This document shows positions 23,799-35,426 of a DNA stretch of 64,000 nt, in pieces (the first letter of the stretch is position 1; the number at the start of each line of letters is the position of its first letter). Position numbers and translations under genes: made by a program. Below the pieces are notes generated by a model. It did no database searches and was not told the origin of the DNA. It worked only from the letters and a program-made list of their open reading frames with translations. Where the stretch lies: NCBI GenBank assembly GCA_947462335.1, contig OX381718.1, positions 39,648,976 to 39,712,975 on the forward strand. The letters are read 5' to 3'. This stretch comes from Harmothoe impar. Taxonomy: Eukaryota; Annelida; Polychaeta; Phyllodocida; Polynoidae.

Positions 23799-26361
23799 CA
23801 CCCTATATAGGTAGGGGGGGGTGATAAATCTACTTTTCTTCGGGGACAGGCTCAAACTATGCATTTGGGTCCAAAAACACGGGAAATCACAAAAATATTT
23901 TTTTCGGACCCCCGTGACCCCCCCGTACATAGGGTCCGAAGATCGGCCAAATAGTGAGAAAACAGCCAAAATTCAGGCTTTCAGATTCCTTCTAAAATCA
24001 AATCACGACTTCATGAAAATGGTCAGAAACCTTCATTTGGGACCCAAAGAGACCATTTAAAGTCATATTGTTGTGATTATAGAGGTGTTTCCCCCTCTAG
24101 GGATGTGGTTCGTCCTCGGTAAAATACCGATAAATCAGCTATTTTGAAGGCATTTGCTCCCTTACAATCACATCCCTATACTGCCATAAAAGATCCTCAG
24201 GACACCTAATCAGGCAGATTAAACCCTTCTCGAGGGTCCCCTCTTTCTGTCAACTCCCCTCTATGACCACCCCCCCTTCCCAGCATGCACCAATAGCCAT
24301 CAGATAACTCTCCCCCCCCCTTCGCCTCTATGATTACCCTATACTGAAATAATGTATTAACATAAGACCTGCCTGATACTTTGAACCTTTCTTGAGGGCT
24401 CCCTGTTCCTGTTAACCACCCCTTATGACCCACCTCCACCCCATCCCCACCCTCACCCCAAACTAATAGCCATGAAATAACCCCCCCCCCCCCTCGGCTC
24501 CATATTACACAGTATAACCATCAGCCCAACCCTCCCTCCATGTGGCACAATGCACAGCATTGCCTCTCATGGTATGTATCATGCCTAGTAGTGGGACAGT
24601 GGTGTGGTTAAAAGAGGGCCCCCCCTCCAAAAAAAAGAATGAGTGAGCTGGGTCCTTGAGATCACCCTGGTAGGTGTATCTACTACAGCTGGTAGAGGGA
24701 TACTGTACTTCAAGTCAAATTTGGGTTCAATATTTGGTTTAATATCAAGATATGTATTCATCTGTCCTCAAAGTTTGATATTAGGTTCTACCATATACCC
24801 CATATAGGGGATTGCATAGGTCTACCAAGAACCATGCCTATGTTATATTTTCATATATCTGAATATTATAGCAGCACCCTGAGATGTTACATGTATGCCC
24901 GTCATTGACAAAATCTGATCTTTAGCATTGCAAATGAGGTATCAGGGTTACCTACCCCTCCCCATAATTGCAAGGTTTATTATTGGCTTCAATAATATTT
25001 AGAGTTCAGAGTATTTATTTAACACCTCAGAGAATTGAATTAAATAATTAGCTCTTGTCTTATGTCTAGGATACTAACCATGCAAGGTGTAGACTAAGAG
25101 ATATGGACACCAGTCCTTATTTGGAGTCATTTGCAGGCTCCCCCACCCCCTCACCCCTCTACCATCCATCATTCTATGCATTTAACCACTTGGTTTAAGG
25201 AGGAGAGTCAGGGTTTTTATTTATTGTTGTATCAGGTTTTTGGTGATGTTAATATTAGATCTCTGCTATAACTATTATAGAATTACTATGTATAATAAGT
25301 GTAACAACATGAAGCAGTCATCTTGACCATGAATACACATGGGGTAAGGTACTAGGCATAGAATGGAGGGGGGGCCTGTGATCATTGGTAGGGTAACTCA
25401 AAATGAATATAGAGACATTTGAAAAGGATATTATCTATCTAATCTAAACTCATTTTAATATGTTGACAATTCAAATACATTGAAACAAAGGCCCTCCAAG
25501 ACTTGGGTTATATTCATGCAATCACAAGAATATAACCTGTAATAGTCTCTTTGGGTCCCTTATCAGTTTTCTGTTGAGGTTGTAAAGCCATTCATGCATG
25601 TATGATCATGTATGAGAAATAGATTACAAGAGGTCTGATGGTTGGAGTTCTTCGATGGACTGAGGTAGCCCTCCTCTTATGTCTGTATAGGGTAAGGGAG
25701 GAGCCCCCTCCATATCCCCCACCCCTTTTTTAAACACACCACTGTCTTACTCCCAAGACAGGCTAAGGTGTCTGTGAATGACTATTGATGTTCAAAGATC
25801 CTGATATTCTGAGTACAGTGTAATATAGAGGCGAGGGCGGAGGGGGGAAGGGAGTTATCTGATGGCTATTGGTGCATGCTATGGGGGGGGGGGGGGTGTT
25901 AGGGGTCATAAGGGGTAGTTAACAGAAGCAGGGGGCCCTCCAGAATGGTTCATTATGATGTTTTATGGCAGTATAGGGACCTGATTGTATAGGAGCAAAT
26001 GCCTTCAAAAAAGCTGATTTATCGGTATTTTACCATGGACGGATCCCCTCCCCAGAGGGGGAAACACCCCTATAATCACAACAATATGACTTTAAATGCT
26101 CTCTTTGGGTCCCAAATGAAGGTTTCTGACCATTTTCATGAAGGCATGGTGAGGTTTGAGTAGGAATCTGAAAGCCTGAATTTGGGCTGTTTTCTCACTA
26201 TTTGGCCAATCTTCAGACCCCATGTACGGGGGGGTCACAGGGGTCCGAAAAAAATATTTTTGTGATTTCCCGAGTTTTGGGTCCCAAATGCATAGTTTGA
26301 GCCTGTCCCTGAAACCGTACGACAAAATTAGCTATTTAACACCCTCCCCTAATATAGGGTG
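23799..26361. mobile_element. Foldback DNA element of about 2.56 kb with long terminal inverted repeats
   Basis: The left end CACCCTATAT at 23,799 is mirrored by ATATAGGGTG ending at 26,361, and similarity of the two arms continues for about 500 bp (to about 24,340 and from about 25,820). Matching tracts include GGGACAGGCTCAAACTATGC, the CCCCCGTACAT block and AGGAGCAAATGCCTTC. The arms give mirror-image open frames on opposite strands, an effect of the repeat. The trinucleotide CCA flanks both ends and could be a target duplication. I saw no transposase in the middle. It splits EGF2 from EGF3. Confidence 0.85.
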
Positions 26362-26439
26362 CCACAGCTTCTACCCAAAAAGTTATGGTATGTGTCAGGA
26401 TATGCATCCCATAACTAGTTGTACTACTTGTTGTTGTAG

Positions 26440-26562
26440 TGACTGACCCATGCTCCAACAACAACTGTATCAATGGCGGACGGTGCCGGGCTCTCAGTGG
26501 AACCACCTACGACTGCCAATGTCCATCCGGCTATGAGGGACAATTCTGTGAAATTCGCGAAG
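26440..26562 (+). CDS. EGF3
   Basis: Phase 1-1, acceptor ttgttgtag, donor gtattt. Starts [10 protein letters not shown], then [11 protein letters not shown] and [11 protein letters not shown]. Tandem paralogue of EGF2. Confidence 0.93.
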
Positions 26563-26947
26563 GTATTTATGAATATGCATTTCTTCTAATATATAAATTT
26601 GTATCATTAAAAAAAGCTATTGAATCAATATTATACCCATTATTTGTCATTTAATTGTGTTTGCCATGTCAGATCTTCGCATCCATTCAGATATAAGGCT
26701 ATCACTGGCATACTGTACTAAGCATTTGAACCACTGGATGGATTGATTATCAATGGACACAACTATTCTATGACTGTATCATATATTACTAAATAAAAAC
26801 AATATAACAATCAATACCTCTTGAATTTCTCCCTTCATATATACTTCAAAATTGAATGTGTTTAGTGTAAATCTAAAAATAACCTTAGATCTTTCCATTT
26901 GGCACATCTGTCAACATTGAATATTGGTTGTGTATTTTCTTCAACAG

Positions 26948-27064
26948 TCATTGCACCATGTGCCAGCTCCCCATGCCAGAACAATGCGCGGTGTGAGGAG
27001 GCCGGTGCCACCTTCCAATGTGTCTGTACCACTGGATATGAGGGACGGCTTTGTGATATTAAGC
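26948..27064 (+). CDS. EGF4
   Basis: Phase 1-1, acceptor ttcaacag, donor gtgagt. Starts VIAPCASSPC, then QNNARC and GYEGRLCDIK. It is the first module carrying the C-x-S-x-P-C O-glucosylation consensus, and the last EGF before the WAP exon. Confidence 0.93.
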
Positions 27065-27448
27065 GTGAGTCACCTATTATATATAATTATATATATAATA
27101 TGTTTACACATAATTCTTGTCAGATAGCAATGTAGGAATCAGGGTTAACTGTACTGTAATGGTTGATGAAATGCAATGATAGGCAATGAAACCAGGAGAC
27201 TGTTATGAGCCAAAAATACTCCACAGAGGACAGCTAGCCACCCCTGCACCTATCTCCCCTAATCCATCTGTTGTTTTAATATCAATATTTATATAATCCT
27301 GCTCTGCATAACATAACAGGTGAATTTCAGATGCATTAGGAATATGAGTATTGTAAAAAGGGATTATCAGCTAAACAGAAATGTATGAGTATAAAAAAAA
27401 AAGAAATGAATTTACACAATTAACAAATGGTGTGGTTTTCACCCACAG

Positions 27449-27574
27449 GTTCAAAGCCGGGTCAGTGCCCGAGACCCCAAGGAGTGGGTATCTGTGTCCA
27501 GGCCTGTAACGGTGACTTTGACTGCACAGGAGATGAGAAATGCTGCTCAAACGGATGTGGAAATGTTTGCACAG
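27449..27574 (+). CDS. WAP (four-disulfide core) domain exon
   Basis: Phase 1-1, acceptor acccacag, donor gtaagt, 42 codons. It encodes [15 protein letters not shown], then [21 protein letters not shown]. The eight cysteines, the D-x-D-C...KCC core and the terminal C-x3-C spacing are those of whey acidic protein domains, known from protease inhibitors and mollusc shell or epithelial secretions. It is the only non-EGF module in the array. As it is symmetric phase 1-1 it could be inserted or skipped without a frame change. The inhibitory loop residues alone do not tell whether it inhibits a protease. Confidence 0.93.
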
Positions 27575-28337
27575 GTAAGTGTGGACTGAATATAACCTAT
27601 CCTATTTGGTCCCGCACCGACCGTCAAGAAAATGGAATACTGTGATACGTTTCAGGTTTCTATTGCTCTTCAAAGCTGCAATTACTGCTCAGCCATCTCG
27701 TATTACAGGACATGGATTAGTCCCTGCTTACAACCCCATGGCAGCAGGAGTGACACTCCCACCACATCCAGAACATCATTCATGCATATGTTTAACTTTA
27801 AACCCCCCGACCACCATATAGATAGCCAAGAATGCCAATCCCAGGTCCACGCTGACTGTTAGTGGTGGGGCAGTAAACTGTGGGCCTTTACACCAAACAA
27901 GCAGTCACAATGGTCACAATGTGTCAAACCCTTTTAATGATACCCAGAAAGGCATTCAGTACCGGCCTAGAGGTGCCTTGAAACTGGGTCAAGAATTGGA
28001 AGGGCTCCACCAAATCATCAACCATCATCATTCATTGCATTTGTTTTTATCTAACAAAGCTTCCACATATCACAACTGTTTTATGAGTTATATTCTTCCT
28101 GGTCAATTTGTGTTGTCTGCTACCACAACATTAAGTCAAGTGTCTAACACATACTATCCACCATTGCACTAATATTCGGACCAATAGAAGTTTTGTTTTG
28201 CTGTTTTTTTATTTGCTCTTTTTTAAAACATCTGTCTTATTGTCCTCGATCTGAGCTAAGTCCTATAATTTAGTGCTTCATCTATTTTCAAAGCAAATCC
28301 TTATTCACCTTATCAATGACTAACACTATATTTTCAG

Positions 28338-28463
28338 CTACGGGTAGTACTGCTTGTGACAGTAACCCATGTCAAAACGGTGGTGTGTGTGCTGGTGATG
28401 CCTCCGCTTTTAAATGCTCCTGTGCGGATGGGTTCAGCGGGCGAGTGTGTGAAAGTATCAGAG
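28338..28463 (+). CDS. EGF5 (type A)
   Basis: Phase 1-1, acceptor tattttcag, donor gtgaaa. Starts ATGSTACDSNPC, then QNGGVC, AGDASAFKCSC and GFSGRVCESIR. First exon of the ABC cassette; CDSNPC fits the O-glucose consensus. Confidence 0.94.
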
Positions 28464-29127
28464 GTGAAACACTAATGCTTCTCTCAAAAGCTTCCCCACT
28501 GCTTTTTTGCTTGGCGATTAACTACTGATTATGTATGCATTAAACACATATGTCCTTTAGTAAGCACAGTACATAATATGTCATCATGACTGGCATAGTT
28601 TACAGATAGTTTTTGATTCCATGAACTACAGCCGCCTAGAATCAAAATAAACAAAAGCTCTCTGAGCCAAAGCTGCCTGAGAAGCAAAGCTTCTCGATCC
28701 TAGGCCTCCTGAACCTTCTCTTACCATTATGTTCAACCAAATTTTAAAAAAGAAATGTAAACAAGAAATTTTCTTAATTGTATATATTGATGATGGCATC
28801 CGGTGTACTCCAATGCTGATGTAGCCCATGTCTATCTCAAATAAAGATAAGCAATATAAAAAGTCAGATTGACATCTTGAAGTGCATACATAATCAGGGC
28901 AGTATTCTTCTATACTAAGGTATTCCTTGTACGTAATTAATATTAAATCCAACTATGTTACATTATTCATCATTTGCTTTGCTATATCCTTCACGACAAC
29001 ATAAGTTGCTATCTGATAAGAAATCCCTTGCTCATATATATATAAGGCAACTGCTTGTCTGCATATAATTGACATCTGTCACTGATTACACCTCATTAGC
29101 TAAAACACACATACAAAAATGTTCCAG

Positions 29128-29247
29128 GAGCATCTGCTTGTGATAGTAAGCCTTGCTTGAATGGTGGTTTCTGCCGTGGAGATGCCATTGGCTTTGCTTG
29201 TGATTGTCTACCAGGTTATGATGGACAATATTGTGAAGTTGGCCAAG
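29128..29247 (+). CDS. EGF6 (type B)
   Basis: Phase 1-1, acceptor tgttccag, donor gtgaat. Starts GASACDSKPC, then LNGGFCRGDAIGFACDC and GYDGQYCEVGQ. Middle exon of cassette ABC. Confidence 0.94.
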
Positions 29248-29486
29248 GTGAATATGCTAAGCTTGCTTTAAAATACCTGCTATTTTCATTGATTCAGCAA
29301 TATCCAGTGCTATGTAATCTCTATTCAACCATAATCATGCTATTATTTGCCAATTATTAAGTTCAATTCAGTTCCTAACATTTGAGTTACCAATTCCTTC
29401 ATGCTTAAATTATCACTTTTTCCCTTTGTCTCCTCTCCTCATTTAATTCTGTATACCATCAAGTTTAAGTTATGGCTTTTTTCCAG

Positions 29487-29609
29487 GACGGGTGATAACG
29501 AATGCTTGTGACAGTAACCCTTGTCAAAATGGGGCGCGGTGCATTGAAAATGATGGAAGCTTTATCTGTGAATGTGCTGCTGGCTTTACTGGCCAGTTAT
29601 GTGAAAAAG
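29487..29609 (+). CDS. EGF7 (type C)
   Basis: Phase 1-1, acceptor ttttccag, donor gtgaac. Starts GRVITNACDSNPC, then QNGARCIENDGSFICEC and GFTGQLCEK. Last exon of the first ABC cassette. Confidence 0.94.
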
Positions 29610-30227
29610 GTGAACTGCTAGCTAGGTGTTCAATTCACTAACTTACTAATGTGTTCATGGAACTGATGTGTGTGTTAGTCTGCAATGCAATGAAAGTATG
29701 CACTTTCCCACCGCAGTGCCTAGGCATCCTTATCCCGTATAATCTGAAAATAAGCATATACCCAGAATTTTACTGCAATAGTTACTGCATGCCAATTAGG
29801 TGGCATTCCGCCAAGCCTTAAGATTATAACAGATAAGGAAGTCAAAGGGGTTCCAGGGCACAACCTGGAATATTGGGGTGGAGCTATCAGTAGGCCTACT
29901 GATAGGAAAGACATCCATCCATCCCTTACTTGAAGATCAATTAGACATAATATTAGATCAACTAGTGATTTTAAGAGGCAAACACTGTTTTTTTACTTGG
30001 TAAATGGGGTCAGGGAAATAGCAATGATCATCTCAATAGTAGTTGTTCCTTCCAACAAATTCCAAGGTTCATATTTTCCTTGCATTCTCGCCTTGGATAC
30101 TATAGAGATAGGGGCGCCATGTGTGCCTCTGATAAATTGCAGGGGGTTGTTCTCACGGAAAACACCTGCTTCATTGCTCTGAATTGTTGCTAAGTCAACT
30201 TTTCATTGACAAACACTATATTTTCAG

Positions 30228-30299
30228 CTAAAGGTAGTTCTGCTTGTGACAGTAACCCAGGTCAAAATGTGTGTGTGTAGTGGCGATGCCTCCGCTTTA
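30228..30299 (+). pseudogene. Broken type-A EGF exon (pseudo-exon)
   Basis: The acceptor (ctatattttcag) and about 70 nt match the type-A exons at 28,338 and 31,984. However, Cys2 is lost (CDSNPG instead of CDSNPC), a small deletion in the GGT-GGT region brings a TAG into frame, and the exon stops abruptly after the GCCTCCGCTTTA segment. It then runs straight into DNA that in the intact copy lies in the downstream intron. Cys3-Cys6 and the donor are gone. Skipping it joins EGF7 to EGF8 in frame. Confidence 0.88.
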
Positions 30300-30769
30300 C
30301 CGGCTGCCTGAGGACCATAGCTTCTCGATCCTAGGCCTCCTGAACCTTTAACTTCTCTTACCATTATTTTAAACCACATTTAACAAAAGAATGTAAACAA
30401 GAAATTTTCAAAATTGTATAGATTGATGATGGCATCCTGTGTTCTCCAATGCTGATTTAGCCCCTGTCTATCTCAAATAAAGATAAGCAGTATGAAAATT
30501 CAGATTAACATCTTGAAGTGCATACATTATCAGGGCAGTATTCTTCTATACTAAGGCATCCCTTGTATGTAATTCATATTAAATCAAATCATGTTTCATT
30601 ATTTCATCATTTGCTTTGCTATGTGCTTCACAACAACATAAGTTGCCATCTGATAAGAAATTTCTTGCTCGTATATAAAATATATTAGGCAACTGCTTGT
30701 CTGCATATACTTGACATCTATCACTGATTATACCTCATTAGCTAAAGCACACCTAAACAACTGTTCCAG

Positions 30770-30889
30770 GAGTATCTGCTTGTGATAGTAAGCCTTGCCT
30801 GAATGGTGCATTCTGCCGTGGAGATGCCATTGGCTTTGCTTGTGATTGTCCACCAGGTTATGATGGACAATATTGTGAAATTGTCCAAG
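30770..30889 (+). CDS. EGF8 (type B)
   Basis: Phase 1-1, acceptor tgttccag, donor gtgaat. Starts GVSACDSKPC, then LNGAFCRGDAIGFACDCPPG and GYDGQYCEIVQ. It follows the broken A exon, so this cassette is effectively BC. Confidence 0.94.
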
Positions 30890-31127
30890 GTGAATATGCT
30901 TAGCTTGCTTTAAAATACCTGCTTTTTTCATTGATTCAGCAATATCCAGTGCTATGCAATCTCTATTCAACCATAATCATGCTATTATTTGCCAATTATT
31001 TAGTTCAATTCAGTTCCTGAACACTTGAGTTATCAATTCCTTCACGCTTTAATTGTCACTATTTCTATGTCTCCTCTCCTCATTTAATTCTGTATACCAT
31101 CAAGTTTAAGTTATGGCTTCTTTCCAG

Positions 31128-31250
31128 GATCAGGGATCACAAATGCGTGTGGCAGTAACCCTTGTCAAAACGGGGCACGGTGCATTGAAAATGACTCACG
31201 CTTTGTCTGCGAATGTGCTGCTGGCTTTACTGGCCAGTTATGTGAAAAAG
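31128..31250 (+). CDS. EGF9 (type C)
   Basis: Phase 1-1, acceptor tttccag, donor gtgaac. Starts GSGITNACGSNPC, then QNGARCIENDSRFVCEC and GFTGQLCEK. Confidence 0.94.
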
Positions 31251-31596
31251 GTGAACTGCTAGCTAGGTGTTCAATTTATTTTAAACTAACTTACTAATGA
31301 GTTAATGGAACTGATGTGTGTGTGTTGGTCTGCAATGCAATGAAAGTATGCACTTCCCCACAGCAGTGCCTAGGCATCCTCATCCGTATAATCTTAGAAT
31401 AAGCATATTCCCAGAATTTTACTCCAATAGTTATTGCATGCCAATTAGGTGGCATTCAGCCAAGTCTTAAGATTATAACAGATAAGGAAGTCAAAAGGGT
31501 TCCAGGGCACAACCTAAAATATTTAGGGGTGGAGCTATCGTTAGACCTACTGAAAGGAAAGAGATACATCCATTCCTTACTTTAAGCTCAATTACC

Positions 31597-31694
31597 GCGT
31601 ATAAGCCGCACCCCGAGTTTGTGCCGATGCTATAAGCCGCACCCCCAATCTGACTCGCGTACTAGCCGCGGCTTTTACGCGAGGTTTTACGGTA
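31597..31694. mobile_element. Short MITE, TACCGCGTATAAGCCGCACC type
   Basis: About 98 bp, beginning TACCGCGTATAAGCCGCACC and ending TTTTACGCGAGGTTTTACGGTA. It is absent at the equivalent place in the first cassette (29,930 region), so it inserted after the ABC duplication. Confidence 0.8.
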
Positions 31695-31983
31695 GACCTA
31701 ATATTAGATCAATAATTAGTGGTATTAAGAGGCAAACTCTCATTTTCACTTGGTAAATGGGGTCAGGGAAATATCAATGAGATTCCTAAATAGTAGTTGT
31801 TCTTTCCAATAGATTCCAAGGTTCATATTTTCCTTGCATTCTCGCCTTGGATACTATACTGATAAGGGCACCATGTGTGTCTCTGATAAATTGCAGGGGG
31901 TTGTTCTTTAACGGAGAACACCTGTTTGATTACTCTGAATCGTTGCTAAGTCAACTCATCACTGACTAACACTATATTTTCAG

Positions 31984-32109
31984 CTGCAGTTAGTTCTGCT
32001 TGTGACAGTAACCCATGTCAAAACGGTGGTGTGTGTGCTGGTGATGCCTCCGCTTTTAAATGCTCCTGTGCGGATGGGTTCAGCGGACGAGTGTGTGAAA
32101 ATATCAGAG
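31984..32109 (+). CDS. EGF10 (type A)
   Basis: Phase 1-1, acceptor attttcag, donor gtgaaa. Starts AAVSSACDSNPC, then QNGGVCAGDASAFKCSC and GFSGRVCENIR. Intact sister of the broken exon at 30,228. Confidence 0.94.
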
Positions 32110-32742
32110 GTGAAACACTAATGCTTCTCTCAAAAGCTTCCCCACTGCTTTTTTGCTTGGCAATTACCTACTGATTATGTATGCATTAAACACATTATGT
32201 TTTTTGGTAAGCGCAGTACAGAATATGTCATCATGACGGGCATAGTTTACAGATACAGGGAAATTGGATTCCATGAACCAGAGCTCCCTAAAACCAAAGC
32301 CACCTACACGAAAGCCCCCGCTTTCAAGCTAAGGCCCCCAGGCCCCCGATCCTAGGCCTTGCCTCTATTTCAAACAAAGTTTTTCAAGAAATTAAAACCA
32401 GAAATTTCCAAAATGTGTAGGGGGATGATGGCATCCTATGTTCTCCAAATCTGATTTAGCATATAAAGATACGCAGTATGAGCAATCATATTGACATCAT
32501 AAATAATGCATACATTATCAGGGCAATATTCCTGTATACTAAGGCATTCCTTGTATGTGATTCATATTAAATTATATTATGTAACATTATTTCATCAATT
32601 GCTTTGCTATATCCTTCTCAATAACATAAGATAAGAAAGTCTTTGATAAGGATAATTATGTCCGACCACTGCTCACCTGCTTATAATGTACTATCACTGA
32701 CTATACCTGATTAGCTGAAACACACATACACAACTGTTCCAG

Positions 32743-32862
32743 GAGCATCTGCTTGTGATGCTGAGCCTTGCTTGAATGGTGCATTCTGCCGTGGCGATGC
32801 AGTTGGTTTTGCTTGTGATTGTCTACCAGGTTTTGAAGGACAATATTGTGAAGTGGGCCAAG
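32743..32862 (+). CDS. EGF11 (type B)
   Basis: Phase 1-1, acceptor tgttccag, donor gtgaat. Starts GASACDAEPC, so the O-glucose Ser present in EGF6 and EGF8 is replaced. Then LNGAFCRGDAVGFACDC and GFEGQYCEVGQ. Closest to EGF21. Confidence 0.94.
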
Positions 32863-33101
32863 GTGAATGTGCTTAGCTTGCTTTGAAATACCTGCTCTTT
32901 TCCTTGATTCAGCAATATCAAGTGCTATGCAATCTCTCAATGTCTTTTCTACTTTAGTTATAATTGCCAATTATTTAGTCCAATTCAATTCCTAACATTA
33001 AGTAACCAATTCCATCATGATTTAATTATCGCTTTTTCCATTCAACTTCCCTCCTCATTTTATTCTGTATACCATTAAGTTTAAGTTATGGCTTTTTCCA
33101 G

Positions 33102-33224
33102 GACGGGTGATCACAAATGCTTGTGACAGTAACCCTTGCCAAAATGGGGCACGGTGCATTGAAAATGACTCACGCTTTGTCTGCGAATGTGCAGCTGGCT
33201 TTACTGGCCAGTTATGTGAAAAAG
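33102..33224 (+). CDS. EGF12 (type C)
   Basis: Phase 1-1, acceptor tttttccag, donor gtgaaa. Starts GRVITNACDSNPC, then QNGARCIENDSRFVCEC and GFTGQLCEK. Its downstream intron is homologous to the one after EGF22, marking a higher-order duplication. Confidence 0.94.
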
Positions 33225-34600
33225 GTGAAACTGCTTGCTAGATTTTCAATTATTCATTTTATGCTAACCTACTAACAAGTTCATGGAGCTAATGTGTGTA
33301 CTATTATGCAACGTACCGCAGTACCTGGCATCCTAATCCCTCATAATCTTAGGATATTCTTAGAATAACAATATCCCCCATAATCCTATAAGCATTGATA
33401 ACTTAGGGTCGTTAGCAATACTCATACTAGCTACCAGTATCTAAACTGCTCTGGGAAGGGCAGTAGGTTGGTGTAATTTACACTTTTTACAACATAATCT
33501 AAACATCTGAGCATGTTGAATGCCAATTTATTCAGGTGCTGAGTGAAAAATGGCATGTGCTGAGTGAGATGACATTGTTGTAATGAGGCTTAACGTTTGT
33601 GTGTGGATAGCTGTTGTGTGTGCACCCCTTTAGACCTACTCTCTAACACAGTATCCTATATACCAGTGTGGATTATCATTTCAACCTTTTATATTACTGA
33701 CACATTTCATCCCCTCTACTAAACGCCCAGACTATCATCCAAATCATGCAGCCCTTTCTTTTGTTTTAGATTTCATGATGTATCTACTAATATGAGATAT
33801 TCTTTATGGAAATAGCTTGTTTCATCATGCCTGCCTATTTACTGACACTGTTTACCATTAGTTTATATGAATTTTTGACTGGTTTCCCTTTTAGGACATC
33901 CAGTGTGCAAGTGTTAATATTCTAATGAATCAAGTTTGAATCCTCTCACTTGTAGTGGTGAATCAACTCTTGAGACACAACAGTTTTGGGATTACAGTCA
34001 TATAAAATGTTATTCTTACCTCGCCATGATATTGGATGTTGCAAGATCTTTTTCCAACAATACAGTTGAACTCCAAACTGAATATAAGTGATTGTGAGCT
34101 TGTATGTAATTGAAGTGGGTCAAAGTCTGAAGTGGAAGGCTGTTTCGATTGTTTGGTTTCAATAGAATACCATGCTTACCTTTTTGGCTCTGCTTCAACT
34201 ACTCCCACTTTGACCATAACTTTAACCAATTTTGAATGATATCAGCATTGTTTCCACCTGTCCATCAGCTCTGCAATGTTTTAGATCAATGGCCTTTGCT
34301 ACAATTTCATTGAAAAAAAAGGAAAATGCACACCTTCCTAACAAAATTTACCCTTTTTTCATTTGATATGCATATTTGCATTTCTTGCTTTAAATGGATT
34401 TGCAATACATTACACACTTGCAGTGGACGAGCCAACAATAATAACTTATTGCCTACAGTGGGTGCAACGGCAGTGACGTCACAAGCCAACTTTTTCATAG
34501 CGATGCTGTCTTTTTCTCAATATATTTTCCATTATGGAAATAAAGGCTTAGGTTACTGTCTTTATTCACAGCAGCTAATGATCTTGTTATGCTTTGACAG

Positions 34601-34723
34601 CTCCAGGTTCTCTCTGTGACCCCAATCCCTGCTTAAATGGTGCCCGCTGTGACACAAATGATGTCGCATATGTTTGCACCTGTGCAGCTGGCTTTCAGGG
34701 AAGGAATTGTGAAACCGGGACAG
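34601..34723 (+). CDS. EGF13 (type D)
   Basis: Phase 1-1, acceptor ctttgacag, donor gtaatt. Starts APGSLCDPNPC, then LNGARCDTNDVAYVCTC and GFQGRNCETGT. First D exon, inside the recent 1.3 kb duplication. Confidence 0.94.
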
Positions 34724-35053
34724 GTAATTTATGCAGCTTTGAGATTAATGCATGCTTGTAATTTTGTCCTCAGATTATGTTGACTTGATTTTTAAGGATA
34801 TATCCGGACATGGATGCTTCCACCTAAGACATTTATGATCATCATTTTCTTCCTCAAAATTGTTTTGCTATGACCTATAACACAGGGTTTTAAGATACAA
34901 ACAATAGCTTGTTATCATCTGTGCTTATCAAGTTCTAATGCTTATAATGAATTACGCATAATAACATTTACATGGATTCTGTTCAGGCTTTATAGCAAGC
35001 CAATGTCACTCTTTTTATATCAGACTTTCTTCTTCATGAGCAAGATGATTTCC

Positions 35054-35281
35054 ATTAACTCTTTGATGCATTATACCCTATGCCATAATGCATGAATGCA
35101 ACATGGGAGAGTGACTCACCATACTTCACTAAGACATGATGCAGACCCAACAGGGTTTGTATATTCCTGAAGGGCCATCATGAATGGAGCTACAGTGAGG
35201 TACTCACCAGGGATGTATTCATGGATCATTGCAATAACGGGCATGATGCATTAAAGCAGTATGTGGCCCATAAATGTTTAA
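35054..35281. mobile_element. Family P element, copy 11, upstream of EGF14
   Basis: TTAACTCTTTGATGCATTATACCC at left, GCATTAAAGCAGTATGTGGCCCATAAATGTTTAA at right, ending 23 bp before the EGF14 exon. Confidence 0.75.
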
Positions 35282-35303
35282 CATATTGGCTATGCCTCCA
35301 CAG

Positions 35304-35426
35304 CTCCTGCTTCCCCTTGTGACAACAACCCCTGCCAGAACAATGCCCGCTGTGATCCAAATGGCTCTGGCTTTGTTTGTACCTGTCAACCCGGCTTTCA
35401 GGGACAGCTTTGTGAATCTCAGACAG
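35304..35426 (+). CDS. EGF14 (type E)
   Basis: Phase 1-1, acceptor cctccacag, donor gtaact. Starts APASPCDNNPC, then QNNARCDPNGSGFVCTC and GFQGQLCESQT. A family-P element ends about 20 bp before the acceptor. Confidence 0.94.

Noticed and set aside
23821..26325. Two near-identical peptides of 77-79 aa on opposite strands
   Set aside because: They lie in the two arms of the foldback element, so the second is forced by the inverted repeat; no start context or splice signals.
27579..27862. Overlapping open frames after the WAP exon
   Set aside because: They begin at the WAP donor and run into an intron homologous to the introns before other A exons; no cysteine pattern.
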